Shown: positions 29,262 through 37,885 of the stretch, piece after piece
Layout: each line of letters begins with the position of its first letter
How positions within the stretch are numbered: the first letter of the stretch is position 1
Assembly (NCBI RefSeq): GCF_003020585.1
Contig: NZ_PXUE01000002.1
Location: 992,001-1,056,000 of the forward strand
DNA from: Chryseobacterium aurantiacum
GTDB taxonomy: Bacteria; Bacteroidota; Bacteroidia; Flavobacteriales; Weeksellaceae
Direction: 5' to 3'
Length of the DNA stretch: 64,000 bases
Notes under the pieces: generated by a model
The model's database searches: none
Told to the model about the DNA's origin: nothing
Seen by the model: the letters and a program-made list of their open reading frames with translations, nothing else
Program-made: the position numbers and the translations under genes

Positions 29262-30524
29262 TTATATAAGTAAATTCATTAAGGACGGATCATTGTTCAG
29301 ATAATTGACGAAGAAATCGTGTTTTTTCATGTTATCAATTAATAGAGTAAAATCTTCTTTTTGCTTTAGAGCAATTCCCACAACTGCTATTCCTTTTTCT
29401 TTTGAATTTTTTTGAGTGTATTCAAAAAAAGTAATATCATCATTTTGTCCCAACACTTCCATTACAAAGGATTTCAAAGCTCCCGGACGTTGCGGAAACC
29501 TTACCAGAAAATAATGTTTTAAGTTGGCATGCAACAAGGCTTTTTCCTTGATTTCTTCCATTCGGGTGATATCATTATTACTTCCACTGATGATACATAC
29601 AACATTTTTTTCCTGTATCTGATCTTTATATTTCTCCAATGCTGCTACGGAAAGGGCTCCCGCAGGTTCCACAACAATGGCATCTTTGTTATACAATGAA
29701 AGTATGGTTTCGCATACCAAGCCCTCTTCTACGGTTGCCATGTCATGTAGAACATTTTTACAAAGCTCAAAATTGAGATTTCCTACCTGCTGTACGGCTG
29801 CCCCATCTACAAATCGGCTGATTTTTTCAAGAAGTACGGGCTTTCCATTTTCCAGGGCCTTTTTCATACTCGCCGCCGCCGATGGTTCTACTCCAATAAT
29901 TTTTGTCTGGGGAGACAGCTCTTGAAAAACAGAACATATGCCAGCAGCCAAGCCCCCACCTCCTATTGGTACAAAAAGATAATCAATAGGTTCTTCGGCC
30001 TGTTCGAGAATTTCCAATGCCGTGGTAGCTTGCCCTTCAATAATTGCGGGATCATCAAACGGATGAATAAACATTCCGTCTTTTTCTTTACAAAACCTCA
30101 TCGCAGCATCTTTGGCTTCATCAAATGTATCTCCGAACAAAATGACTTCAATATCATTCCCACCAAACATTTTCACCTGCTCCAATTTCTGTCCCGGCGT
30201 TGGTAAAGGCATAAAAATAGTCCCTTTCACCTTCATAGAATTGCAGGCAAAGGCAACTCCCTGAGCATGATTTCCTGCACTGGCACAAACAACACCTCGG
30301 GAAAGTTCTTCCTGAGACATTGTTGCCATCTTGTTGTAAGCTCCTCTAATTTTATAGGATCTTACTCTTTGAAGATCTTCTCTTTTAAAGCTTATTTTCG
30401 CATTATAGACCGTTGACAGGTTATTATTAACAGCCAAAGGGGTTCTGACGCATACATTTTTGAGTCTTTCTGCAGCACTATAGACATTATCCAATATGGA
30501 TAGATAGGTTTCTCCCGTCCTCAT
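29262..30524 (-). CDS. ilvA: Threonine ammonia-lyase (threonine deaminase)
   Basis: Converts threonine to 2-oxobutanoate, the first committed step to isoleucine, using PLP. The PLP lysine is Lys58 in VRSYKIRGAYN, and the phosphate-binding loop is PIGGGGLAAG. At 420 residues it carries one ACT-like regulatory domain (about 335-420, HYFLVRFPQRPGALKSFV) and not the two of E. coli IlvA. It is the last gene of the ilv cluster, 14 bases after ilvC, so the isoleucine branch is controlled together with the shared steps. Confidence 0.95.
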   Translation of the reverse strand: MRTGETYLSILDNVYSAAERLKNVCVRTPLAVNNNLSTVYNAKISFKREDLQRVRSYKIRGAYNKMATMSQEELSRGVVCASAGNHAQGVAFACNSMKVKGTIFMPLPTPGQKLEQVKMFGGNDIEVILFGDTFDEAKDAAMRFCKEKDGMFIHPFDDPAIIEGQATTALEILEQAEEPIDYLFVPIGGGGLAAGICSVFQELSPQTKIIGVEPSAAASMKKALENGKPVLLEKISRFVDGAAVQQVGNLNFELCKNVLHDMATVEEGLVCETILSLYNKDAIVVEPAGALSVAALEKYKDQIQEKNVVCIISGSNNDITRMEEIKEKALLHANLKHYFLVRFPQRPGALKSFVMEVLGQNDDITFFEYTQKNSKEKGIAVVGIALKQKEDFTLLIDNMKKHDFFVNYLNNDPSLMNLLI

Positions 30525-30538
30525 TTTCTTTTTTTGTT

Positions 30539-31585
30539 TTAATTATTCTCAGGTCTCAGACTGCGTACCGTTTTTCCGGCTCTCCACATCTCACTTTCTC
30601 TTAATTCGGTTAACTCTACCTCCAGTTTTTCTCTGTAATCCGGCTTACTGTTGCTGTCTATGGATCTTTGGGCTTCATTTCCCTGAGCAACGCTGTCATA
30701 CAGTTCTTCAAATAATGGAGAAGTAGCATCTCTAAAGCGTTTCCACCAATCCAATGCTCCTCTTTGCGCTGTTGTACTGCAGTTGGCGTACATCCAATCC
30801 ATTCCGTTTTCGGCTACCAAGGGCATTAATGATTGGGTAAGTTCTTCTACAGTTTCGTTGAATGCTTCAGAAGGGCTGTGTCCGTTTTTTCTTAATACAT
30901 CATATTGGGCAGCAAATATTCCCTGTACAGCACCCATCAATGTTCCTCTTTCCCCGGCAAGGTCACTGTAAACTTCTTTTTTAAAATTGGTTTCAAATAA
31001 ATAGCCGCTTCCTATGGCAATTCCAAGGGCAGTAACTCTTTCTCTGGCTTTTCCTGTGGCATCCTGATACACGGCAAAACTGCTGTTCAATCCTCTATCC
31101 TGAAGAAACATTCTTCTGAGTGAGGTTCCTGATCCCTTGGGAGCTACAAGGAAAACATCTACATCTGCAGGCGGAACAATTCCTGTACGCTCATTAAAGG
31201 TAATCCCGAATCCGTGAGAGAAGTATAACGCTTTTCCGGCAGTAAGGTGTTGTTTTACCTTTGGCCAGTATTCTATTTGTGCGGCATCGCTCAGAAGATA
31301 GCAGATTATGGTTCCCTTTTGTAAGGCTTCCTCTATTTCAAAAAGTGTTTCACCCGGAACAAACCCGTCTGCCACTGCTTTATCCCAAGATTTTGAGTTT
31401 TTTCTCTGGCCTACGATGACGTTAATTCCGTTGTCTTTTTGATTAAGTGCCTGCCCCGGCCCTTGCACTCCATACCCGATTACGGCTACCACTTCATCTT
31501 TTAATACTTCCTGAGCTTTTTCCAATGGAAATTCTTCTCTTGTTACTACGTTTTCTTCTACTCCTCCAAAATTCAATTTTGCCAT
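30539..31585 (-). CDS. ilvC: Ketol-acid reductoisomerase
   Basis: Isomerises and reduces acetolactate or acetohydroxybutyrate to the dihydroxy acids of valine and isoleucine synthesis, with NAD(P)H and Mg2+. 348 residues, class I. The nucleotide-binding loop is VIGYGVQGPGQALN, followed by IVGQRKNSKSW. The knotted C-terminal domain carries the Mg2+ ligands in SDLAGERGTLMG and ETVEELTQSLMP. It lies between ilvN and ilvA on the same strand (41 and 14 bases apart). Confidence 0.95.
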   Translation of the reverse strand: MAKLNFGGVEENVVTREEFPLEKAQEVLKDEVVAVIGYGVQGPGQALNQKDNGINVIVGQRKNSKSWDKAVADGFVPGETLFEIEEALQKGTIICYLLSDAAQIEYWPKVKQHLTAGKALYFSHGFGITFNERTGIVPPADVDVFLVAPKGSGTSLRRMFLQDRGLNSSFAVYQDATGKARERVTALGIAIGSGYLFETNFKKEVYSDLAGERGTLMGAVQGIFAAQYDVLRKNGHSPSEAFNETVEELTQSLMPLVAENGMDWMYANCSTTAQRGALDWWKRFRDATSPLFEELYDSVAQGNEAQRSIDSNSKPDYREKLEVELTELRESEMWRAGKTVRSLRPENN

Positions 31586-31626
31586 TTCTTTTAATTTTAT
31601 TTATTATATATTATTTAATTTTCTAC

Positions 31627-31908
31627 TTAGCTTGCATGTTCTATTACGGTCAGATGTGGATTTTTATGATAATGAACTTCCAATACATCTACCTGTTTTT
31701 CCATTTGTCTGGTAATCTTCTGCACAGATTCTTCTGTTTCTTTGATGGTGATAACAAACTTTTTTATCTTTTCTATTTCTGAAGGACCCATATTGAAATT
31801 CATAATTGAAATCCTTCTTCTTGAAAAAATAGCATTGATCCTTGTGATCAATCCCAAACAATCTTCTGTATAAGCTGTTATGGTATATTCTTTATTTTCT
31901 GTGATCAT
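31627..31908 (-). CDS. ilvN: Acetolactate synthase small (regulatory) subunit, ACT domain only
   Basis: Regulatory partner of IlvB that mediates valine feedback. 93 residues form one ACT domain (YTITAYTEDCLGLITRINAIF; RRRISIMNFNMG), with no C-terminal ALS_ss_C domain. Many IlvH-type subunits are about 160-180 residues, while E. coli IlvN is similarly short, so this is probably a complete minimal subunit. It starts 19 bases after the ilvB stop. No frameshifted continuation was noted downstream. Confidence 0.88.
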   Translation of the reverse strand: MITENKEYTITAYTEDCLGLITRINAIFSRRRISIMNFNMGPSEIEKIKKFVITIKETEESVQKITRQMEKQVDVLEVHYHKNPHLTVIEHAS

Positions 31909-31927
31909 TTTTTTCCTGTTTATGTTA

Positions 31928-33649
31928 TTATTTTTGATTCAATACAATCTCTGAAACACTTTTCCCCTGTGGAATCATAGGAAATACATTGTGCTTCTTT
32001 CCTGTCATCACTTCAAGGAGAAATGCTCCTTTATGATCAAGCATTTCACGGAGCGCACTCTCCAGATCTTTCCTTTGGGCCACTTTATTTCCAGAAATGC
32101 CATAACCCTTCGCAACCTGTACAAAATCAGGGCTTTGAATGTCAACAAATGAATATCGTTCTTCATGAAAAAGCTCCTGCCATTGTCTTACCATTCCCAG
32201 ATAGCTGTTATTAAGAATTAAAATTTTAATATCCGGATGATACTGCATCACTGTTCCCAACTCCTGAATATTCATCTGGGCACCTCCATCACCCATTACA
32301 GCAATTACAGGAAGATTATGTTCCCCATAAGCTGCTCCTATTGCTGCAGGAAGACAAAATCCCATGGTACCCAGTCCGCCGCTTGTAATATTCGTTCTCG
32401 GATTTTTAAAGTTTGAATATCTACAGGTTACCATCTGATGTTGCCCAACATCGGTTACAATAACCGCTTCTCCTTTTGTTATTTCGTTGAGGTATCTAAT
32501 CACTTCTCCCATTGTGATTTCTCCTTCTGTAGGATATAATTCATCATTGATAAGGTTAATGCTTTCAACTTCCATACAATCCTTAAATTTTTGATGCCAT
32601 TCCGAATGTTCTCTTTTATTGATGAAAGCAGTTATAAGAGGCAGGGTTTCCTTACAATTTCCAAGAACCGGCACATCTACTTTTACATTTTTGTTGATCT
32701 CTGCCTTATCAATATCCAGATGAATAATCTTTGCCTGTTTCGCATATTGATCCAGTCTTCCTGTAACACGGTCGTCAAAGCGCATTCCCACAGCAATAAG
32801 CACATCACATTGGTTGGTAAGAATATTGGGACCATAGTTTCCATGCATTCCTACCATTCCTACCGCCTGAGGATGATCTGTAGGAACAGCACTCATTCCC
32901 AAAACAGTCCATGCAATCGGAATTCCTGATTTTTCGGCAAACTGCAAAAACTCTTGCTCTGCTTTCCCCAACATAATCCCCTGACCTGCAATAATGAATG
33001 GGCGTTCTGCCTTATTAATCAAATCCGCAGCCTGTTCGGCATACTCTATTGATGGAACCGGATCCGGCTTATAGCTTCTCAATGAATGACAGGGTGAATA
33101 TCCTTTATATGAAACTTTCTGTAGCTGGGCATTTTTTGTCACATCAATGAGTACGGGCCCTGGGCGACCTGATTTTGCAATATAGAATGCCTTGGCCAGT
33201 ACTTCGGGAAGTTCATTGGCGTCGGTAACCTGATAATTCCATTTGGTAACGGGGCTTGTTACATTCATTACATCTATTTCCTGAAAAGCATCTGTCCCCA
33301 GAAGATGTTCAAAAACCTGTCCTGTAATGCATACAATAGGTGTATTATCCAGTAAGGCATCAGCCAGCCCAGTTACGAGATTAGTAGCTCCCGGACCACT
33401 GGTTGCCATTACCACTCCTACTTTTCCTGATACTCTCGCCAATCCTTGTGCTGCATGTACAGCTGCTTGTTCGTGGCGTACAAGGATATGCTCTAACTGT
33501 TCCTTATAATCATAAAGTGCATCATAGATCGGAATAATAGCCCCTCCGGGGTATCCAAAAACGGTATGTACATCTTCCTGAAGAAATGCTTCAAGTATAA
33601 TCCGGCTTCCGCTCAGTTCTGTTTCTGTTGATAGATTTAGGTTCTTCAT
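31928..33649 (-). CDS. ilvB: Acetolactate synthase large subunit
   Basis: Thiamin-diphosphate enzyme that joins two pyruvates or pyruvate with 2-oxobutanoate. 573 residues in three domains. The catalytic Glu lies in VRHEQAAVHAAQG in the N-terminal domain, the central domain binds FAD (RFDDRVTG), and the ThDP motif is GDGGAQMNIQEL followed by LNNSYLGMV in the C-terminal domain. It starts 11 bases after ilvD and is paired with the short ilvN. Length and motifs are normal. Confidence 0.95.
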   Translation of the reverse strand: MKNLNLSTETELSGSRIILEAFLQEDVHTVFGYPGGAIIPIYDALYDYKEQLEHILVRHEQAAVHAAQGLARVSGKVGVVMATSGPGATNLVTGLADALLDNTPIVCITGQVFEHLLGTDAFQEIDVMNVTSPVTKWNYQVTDANELPEVLAKAFYIAKSGRPGPVLIDVTKNAQLQKVSYKGYSPCHSLRSYKPDPVPSIEYAEQAADLINKAERPFIIAGQGIMLGKAEQEFLQFAEKSGIPIAWTVLGMSAVPTDHPQAVGMVGMHGNYGPNILTNQCDVLIAVGMRFDDRVTGRLDQYAKQAKIIHLDIDKAEINKNVKVDVPVLGNCKETLPLITAFINKREHSEWHQKFKDCMEVESINLINDELYPTEGEITMGEVIRYLNEITKGEAVIVTDVGQHQMVTCRYSNFKNPRTNITSGGLGTMGFCLPAAIGAAYGEHNLPVIAVMGDGGAQMNIQELGTVMQYHPDIKILILNNSYLGMVRQWQELFHEERYSFVDIQSPDFVQVAKGYGISGNKVAQRKDLESALREMLDHKGAFLLEVMTGKKHNVFPMIPQGKSVSEIVLNQK

Positions 33650-33660
33650 GATGTTTTATT

Positions 33661-35337
33661 TTAAATTTCATCCGTTACACAGCCCTCGGCGGCAGATGAT
33701 ACTGTTAATGCATATTTATAAAGCAACCCTTTCTTTACCTTGAGAGTAGGTTTTTGCCAGCCTTGTTTCCTTTTTTCAATTTCTTCATCCGAAACTTTAA
33801 GCTGTATTGTATTATTTACGGCATCTATTTCAATGAGGTCGTCATCTTTTACAAATGCAATCAGGCCACCTTCATGAGCTTCGGGAGTAATATGTCCTAC
33901 TACAAAACCATGAGTTCCTCCACTGAATCTGCCATCTGTAATTAAGGCAACACTACTTCCCAGTCCCACACCAATCAAGGCACTGGTAGGTTTCAGCATT
34001 TCCGGCATACCAGGTGCTCCTCTGGGACCTTCATAGCGGATAACAATCACATCTCCATGTTGTACTGTTCCGTCTTCAATCCCTCTTATGAGATTCTTTT
34101 CTCCATCAAATACGCGGGCTTTTCCTACAAACCGTTCTCCTTCTTTTCCTGTTATCTTGGCAACACTTCCTTTTTCTGCAAGGTTTCCATACAATATTCT
34201 CAGATGTCCTGTCGGTTTTATCGGGTTTGATAATGGTTTTATAATTTTCTGTGTATTAAAATCCAGTGTCGGAATATTTTCCAGATTTTCAGCTAATGTT
34301 TTTCCTGTAACCGTTAAACAGTCACCATGCAGTAGTCCCTCTTCCAACAGATATTTCATTACAGCCGGTGTCCCTCCGTGATCATGTAAGTCCTGCATCA
34401 GATATTTACCACTTGGCTTAAGGTCTGCCAATACCGGAGTACAATCGCTCATTTTTTGAAAATCATCTTGTGTAATAGATACTCCTACGCTTTTTGCCAT
34501 TGCTATAAAATGCAGAACCGCATTGGTACTTCCTCCCAAAATAACAATCAGACGAAGCGCATTTTCAAAGGCTTTTCTGGTCATAATATCTGAGGGCTTG
34601 ATATCTTTTTCCAATAGTATTTTCAGATACTCTCCTGCTTGCAGACATTCATTTTGTTTTTCTTTGCTTAAAGCCGGATTGGAAGATGAGTACGGAAGGC
34701 TCATTCCTAACGCTTCTATTGCTGAAGCCATGGTATTGGCTGTATACATTCCACCACATGCTCCTGCTCCCGGACAGGAATTTTTAACAACTCCATCAAA
34801 ATCCTCTTCAGAGATTTCACCTGCAATTTTTTTACCTAAGGCCTCAAAGGCTGAAACGATATTCAATGCTTCACCTTTGTAGCATCCCGGGGCAATAGTT
34901 CCGCCATATACCATAAGGGATGGTCTGTTCAATCTTCCCATCGCGATAATGGTTCCCGGCATATTTTTGTCGCAACCCGGCAAAGCAATCAGTCCGTCAT
35001 AATACTGTGCACCGCAAATTGCCTCAATACTGTCTGCAATAACATCGCGGCTTACCAGAGAGTAGCGCATACCATCTGTACCATTACTCATCCCATCACT
35101 CACCCCAATTGTATTAAAGATCAAGCCTGCCAATCCTGTATCCCATGTTCCTTTTTTTACAATTCGGGCCAAGTCATTTAGGTGCATATTGCAGGTATTT
35201 CCATCATATCCCATACTGGCAATCCCGATCTGAGCCTTGTGCATATCTTCTTCTGTAAAGCCTATTCCGTAAAGCATTGCCTTTGCAGCAGGCTGTTCGC
35301 TGTTTTGTGTGAATGTTTTTGAATATTTATTTAACAT
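33661..35337 (-). CDS. ilvD: Dihydroxy-acid dehydratase
   Basis: Iron-sulfur dehydratase of the third common step in valine and isoleucine synthesis. 558 residues. Cluster-binding and signature cysteines are visible in [24 protein letters not shown] and [16 protein letters not shown]; the C-terminal domain has [15 protein letters not shown]. It lies 211 bases downstream of ilvE on the same strand; the gap holds no gene. A TAGTTTTG motif in the gap could be a weak internal promoter. Confidence 0.95.
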   Translation of the reverse strand: MLNKYSKTFTQNSEQPAAKAMLYGIGFTEEDMHKAQIGIASMGYDGNTCNMHLNDLARIVKKGTWDTGLAGLIFNTIGVSDGMSNGTDGMRYSLVSRDVIADSIEAICGAQYYDGLIALPGCDKNMPGTIIAMGRLNRPSLMVYGGTIAPGCYKGEALNIVSAFEALGKKIAGEISEEDFDGVVKNSCPGAGACGGMYTANTMASAIEALGMSLPYSSSNPALSKEKQNECLQAGEYLKILLEKDIKPSDIMTRKAFENALRLIVILGGSTNAVLHFIAMAKSVGVSITQDDFQKMSDCTPVLADLKPSGKYLMQDLHDHGGTPAVMKYLLEEGLLHGDCLTVTGKTLAENLENIPTLDFNTQKIIKPLSNPIKPTGHLRILYGNLAEKGSVAKITGKEGERFVGKARVFDGEKNLIRGIEDGTVQHGDVIVIRYEGPRGAPGMPEMLKPTSALIGVGLGSSVALITDGRFSGGTHGFVVGHITPEAHEGGLIAFVKDDDLIEIDAVNNTIQLKVSDEEIEKRKQGWQKPTLKVKKGLLYKYALTVSSAAEGCVTDEI

Positions 35338-35548
35338 ATTATCCTACTTTTCCTATTCTATTCATCTCTTAACGTGATATCCAAAGGTTCATTTTTTGGA
35401 AGTCAGAAATGAGGTTTTTACTTAATTTTGGTCCAAAACTACAGCTTGTAATATTTTCCCATCTTCATTTTTTTTGAAAACTACAATACTCAATTGTTTA
35501 AAAACCAAATACAACATATTGATAATCAAATTATTAAAATCATCATAT

Positions 35549-36421
35549 TTACAACGACAGAACTCTCACCAATTTTAAATAGGCTTGTTGTACTTTTTGA
35601 CTTGCGGTATCTTCCCAGTTCTTTGCAAAGGGAATATCATCAAGAGAATCCAATGCAACAATTTCAGCAGCTGTGCCACAGAAAAAAGCAGCATCAGCAC
35701 CTCTCATTTCCTCAGGTTTAAAAAAGGTCTCCTTAACGGGGATATTAAGTTCTTTGCATATTTCAAAAACAGTCTGTCGGGTTATCCCCGGAAGGATACT
35801 TCCTTTTGCGGGTGTAAATAGCATCCCCTCTTTTTCATAAAAAACATTGGCGCCAGAACTTTCTGCAACATTTCCGTTTTCATCCAATACCAAAGCTTCA
35901 TCATATCCTTTGTCCTTGGCGTCCTGACAAGCAAGAATAGAGTTCACATAATGTCCCCCCACCTTGGCTTCTACTTTAAATGCCTTAGGATTCGGACGCT
36001 GAAAACCCGAAGTCATGATCTTCATTTTATCTGCCAGATAACCATTGTTCCATTCCCAAGCCAGCAGGGATAAATAAGATTCTTTCCCTTTTGAAAGTGA
36101 CATATTGGGAGAACAGGTAACCAGCGGACGGATATAAGCGTCAGTAAAGCCATTCAGTTCTAAAAGTTCGTAGGTAAGTTCTGTAAGCTGCTCTGCCGAA
36201 TAATTGAAAGGAATATGCATCAGTTCTGCTGATCTTTTTAATCTTTCATAATGTTCTTTTGCTTTAAAAATCCTTGTACCTTGGGCAGTACTGTAAGATT
36301 TGATTCCTTCAAAAACAGAATATCCGTAGTGAAGAGATTGTCCGTAAAGATCCATACCGGCCTCTTTTGCTTTCATAAAATTTCCATCAAAATAGATGAC
36401 CGTGTCGTTGTTGTAATACAT
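35549..36421 (-). CDS. ilvE: Branched-chain amino acid aminotransferase
   Basis: Class IV PLP aminotransferase that makes valine, isoleucine and leucine from their keto acids. The chosen start MYYNNDTVIYFDG at 36421 gives 290 residues; the frame is open to 36445, but that would run into the attenuator tail. The PLP lysine is in EAKVGGHYVNSI (about Lys153), with the family motif DENGNVAESSGANVF. It is the first structural gene of the ilv cluster and starts about 35 bases after the second leader terminator, so its expression should depend on readthrough of both terminators. Confidence 0.92.
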   Translation of the reverse strand: MYYNNDTVIYFDGNFMKAKEAGMDLYGQSLHYGYSVFEGIKSYSTAQGTRIFKAKEHYERLKRSAELMHIPFNYSAEQLTELTYELLELNGFTDAYIRPLVTCSPNMSLSKGKESYLSLLAWEWNNGYLADKMKIMTSGFQRPNPKAFKVEAKVGGHYVNSILACQDAKDKGYDEALVLDENGNVAESSGANVFYEKEGMLFTPAKGSILPGITRQTVFEICKELNIPVKETFFKPEEMRGADAAFFCGTAAEIVALDSLDDIPFAKNWEDTASQKVQQAYLKLVRVLSL

Positions 36422-36452
36422 GTTATAGGGGTTAAAAATTAACAAAAGGGAA

Positions 36453-36484
36453 TAAAAAAAGCCCTCTCACAGTGTGAGAGGGCT
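36453..36484 (-). terminator. Second ilv attenuator terminator
   Basis: Stem AGCCCTCTCAC / GTGAGAGGGCT with a three-base loop, followed on the minus strand by seven T residues. Its 5' arm contains TCTCACA, which can pair with TGTGAGA at 36520-36514 at the end of leader 2 (antiterminator). Confidence 0.88.
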
Positions 36485-36515
36485 AAAATATATGTACAGT
36501 CATACATCTTCCATC

Positions 36516-36572
36516 TCACAGACGCAAGGGAATAATAATGACGATAATAATTACTGCGAATAACTGATACAT
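36516..36572 (-). CDS. ilv leader peptide 2
   Basis: An 18-codon ORF on the minus strand reads MYQLFAVIIIVIIIPLRL and then TGA. It contains six Ile and two Val codons in an eight-residue block, plus three Leu codons. It starts about 25 bases after the T-run of terminator 1, and its stop codon overlaps the segment that can pair with terminator 2. It was found by reading the sequence directly and is too short for ordinary gene prediction. Confidence 0.8.
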   Translation of the reverse strand: MYQLFAVIIIVIIIPLRL

Positions 36573-36594
36573 ATTCTTGACTATAAAAAAATTA

Positions 36595-36629
36595 AAATAA
36601 AAAAAGCCGCTTCAACAATGAAACGGCTT
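36595..36629 (-). terminator. First ilv attenuator terminator
   Basis: Minus-strand stem AAGCCGTTTCA / TGAAGCGGCTT with loop TTGT (one T-G pair), followed by a long T-rich tail. Its 5' arm can instead pair with GAAACGGC at 36668-36661 in the leader 1 coding region, which would prevent termination. Confidence 0.88.
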
Positions 36630-36653
36630 GTATGATTTAAAGAAAAATATATT

Positions 36654-36737
36654 CTAAAATGCCGTTTCCTGACTGTTGTAAATGACAACAGCTGCAATAG
36701 AAATGACAATAATATTTTTCTGATTCGTAAAATTCAT
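36654..36737 (-). CDS. ilv leader peptide 1
   Basis: A 27-codon ORF on the minus strand begins MNFTNQKN and continues with IIVISIAAVVI, then ends in TAG. The central block has five Ile and three Val codons. A hairpin (CTGTTGT at 36691-36685 with ACAACAG at 36679-36673) covers the Val-Val-Ile codons and would act as the 1:2 pause structure. Its stop codon is about 25 bases before terminator 1. The ATG follows the promoter -7 element by only four bases. Confidence 0.82.
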   Translation of the reverse strand: MNFTNQKNIIVISIAAVVIYNSQETAF

Positions 36738-36741
36738 ACTG

Positions 36742-36771
36742 CAAATGTATAAACTTTTTAATTACTCGCAA
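36742..36771 (-). promoter_or_regulatory. ilv operon promoter (TTG, 19-base spacer, TACATTTG)
   Basis: On the minus strand TTG (36771-36769) and TACATTTG (36749-36742) match the Bacteroidota -33 and -7 elements with a 19-base spacer. The expected start of transcription falls at about 36738, at or next to the ATG of leader peptide 1, so the leader would have almost no 5' UTR. Confidence 0.72.
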
Positions 36772-36787
36772 GTTTTTTTGAAACTTT

Positions 36788-37654
36788 TTATTTTTTCTTT
36801 AAAAATTGATCGAGAGTTTTCTTTGCTTCAGCTACATCATGAACTCTCAGAATTTTTGCTCCCTGTTCTAAAACTTTCATGTGAAGCTTTTGTGTTTCCT
36901 CATTGATATCAAGAGGAGATTTCCCAAGAGGTTTATAGATAAATGATTTTCTTGAAATTCCTATCAACAAAGGAAATTTCCCAAAACCAAGAAAGTCTAC
37001 TTCATGAATCATCTTCATCTGATCTTCTACTGTTTTTCCGAAGCCAAAACCGGGATCAAGAATAATGTCATTTACTCCTTTCTGTAAAAGTTCATTGGTT
37101 TTTTCGGAAAAATATAGGTTTACTTCCAGCGTTATATCTTCAAACTTAATTTTATCGTGCATCGTTTGGTAGGAAGGGTTAACGTGCATCAAAATGTAAG
37201 GAAGTTTCGTTTCTGCGACTGTATCAAACATGCTTGCATCATACTGACCGCCTGAAATATCATTGATGATATCAATCCCTTCATTAAATCCAAATTTTAC
37301 GGTTTCAGCATAAAAGGTGTCCAGAGAAACCAGCGTTTCGGGGAATTCTTTTTTTATTTGGGAGATGATATTCCCCATTCTGTTAATTTCCTCTTCACTG
37401 CTCAGAAATTCGGCATTTGGACGGGTAGACTGAGGTCCGATATCAAGAATTTCAGCACCGTCTTTTACTAACTTTTCAGCATGCTTCAATGCCTGTTTCT
37501 CATCATTAAATTTTCCTCCATCAGAGAAAGAATCCGGAGTAAGATTAAGGATTCCCATCATCTTTGGAACATCAAGTTGTACCAACTTTCCATTGCAGTT
37601 AATGGAATGGATTTGGGCATCGGAATATTTACATTTTTGAACATTTGAAAACAT
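36788..37654 (-). CDS. folP: Dihydropteroate synthase
   Basis: Condenses p-aminobenzoate with the pterin pyrophosphate in folate synthesis and is the target of sulfonamides. 288 residues in a TIM barrel. Signatures seen are MGILNLTPDSFSDGG, GAEILDIGPQSTRP, ILDPGFGFGKT, IGISRKSF and RVHDVAEAK, which line the pterin and PABA sites. It ends about 16 bases before the ilv promoter, which fires in the same direction, so some readthrough from folP into the ilv leader is possible. DUF1599 starts divergently upstream. Confidence 0.95.
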   Translation of the reverse strand: MFSNVQKCKYSDAQIHSINCNGKLVQLDVPKMMGILNLTPDSFSDGGKFNDEKQALKHAEKLVKDGAEILDIGPQSTRPNAEFLSSEEEINRMGNIISQIKKEFPETLVSLDTFYAETVKFGFNEGIDIINDISGGQYDASMFDTVAETKLPYILMHVNPSYQTMHDKIKFEDITLEVNLYFSEKTNELLQKGVNDIILDPGFGFGKTVEDQMKMIHEVDFLGFGKFPLLIGISRKSFIYKPLGKSPLDINEETQKLHMKVLEQGAKILRVHDVAEAKKTLDQFLKKK

Positions 37655-37860
37655 GAGAATTGATGAATGATTTTTATATTCTGCAAAATTAGTGATTGTG
37701 GTTGTATCTGGGGGAAATTGGATGTCAGAAATGTAAAATATTTCATTATCAATCCTCTTTTCATGATGCCATTCCCTTTTTCCATTCTATAGTTCTAAAA
37801 CTCACTGCTAAAACCCTTAAACTCTCTTTCTAAAAATTCTGCTACCTAAAACCTAATTCG

Positions 37861-37868
37861 TATATTTG
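37861..37868 (+). promoter_or_regulatory. Candidate -7 promoter element for the DUF1599 gene
   Basis: TATATTTG matches TAnnTTTG and lies 17 bases before the ATG at 37886; no -33 TTG is apparent. Confidence 0.45.
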
Positions 37869-37885
37869 GAAGATTAAGAAAATTT

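Larger units (their letters stand above)
36446..36787 (-). promoter_or_regulatory. ilv leader region with two tandem transcription attenuators
   Basis: This 342-base region upstream of ilvE contains, in order on the minus strand, a promoter, leader peptide 1, terminator 1, leader peptide 2 and terminator 2. Both leader peptides are rich in Ile and Val codons. In each case a segment at the end of the leader is complementary to the 5' arm of the following terminator. This is the arrangement expected for ribosome-mediated attenuation responding to charged tRNA-Ile and tRNA-Val. Confidence 0.85.

Noticed and set aside
36446..36787. T-box riboswitch for the ilv operon
   Set aside because: I found no T-box consensus or specifier-loop architecture. 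The short Ile/Val-rich ORFs and overlapping hairpins explain the region better.
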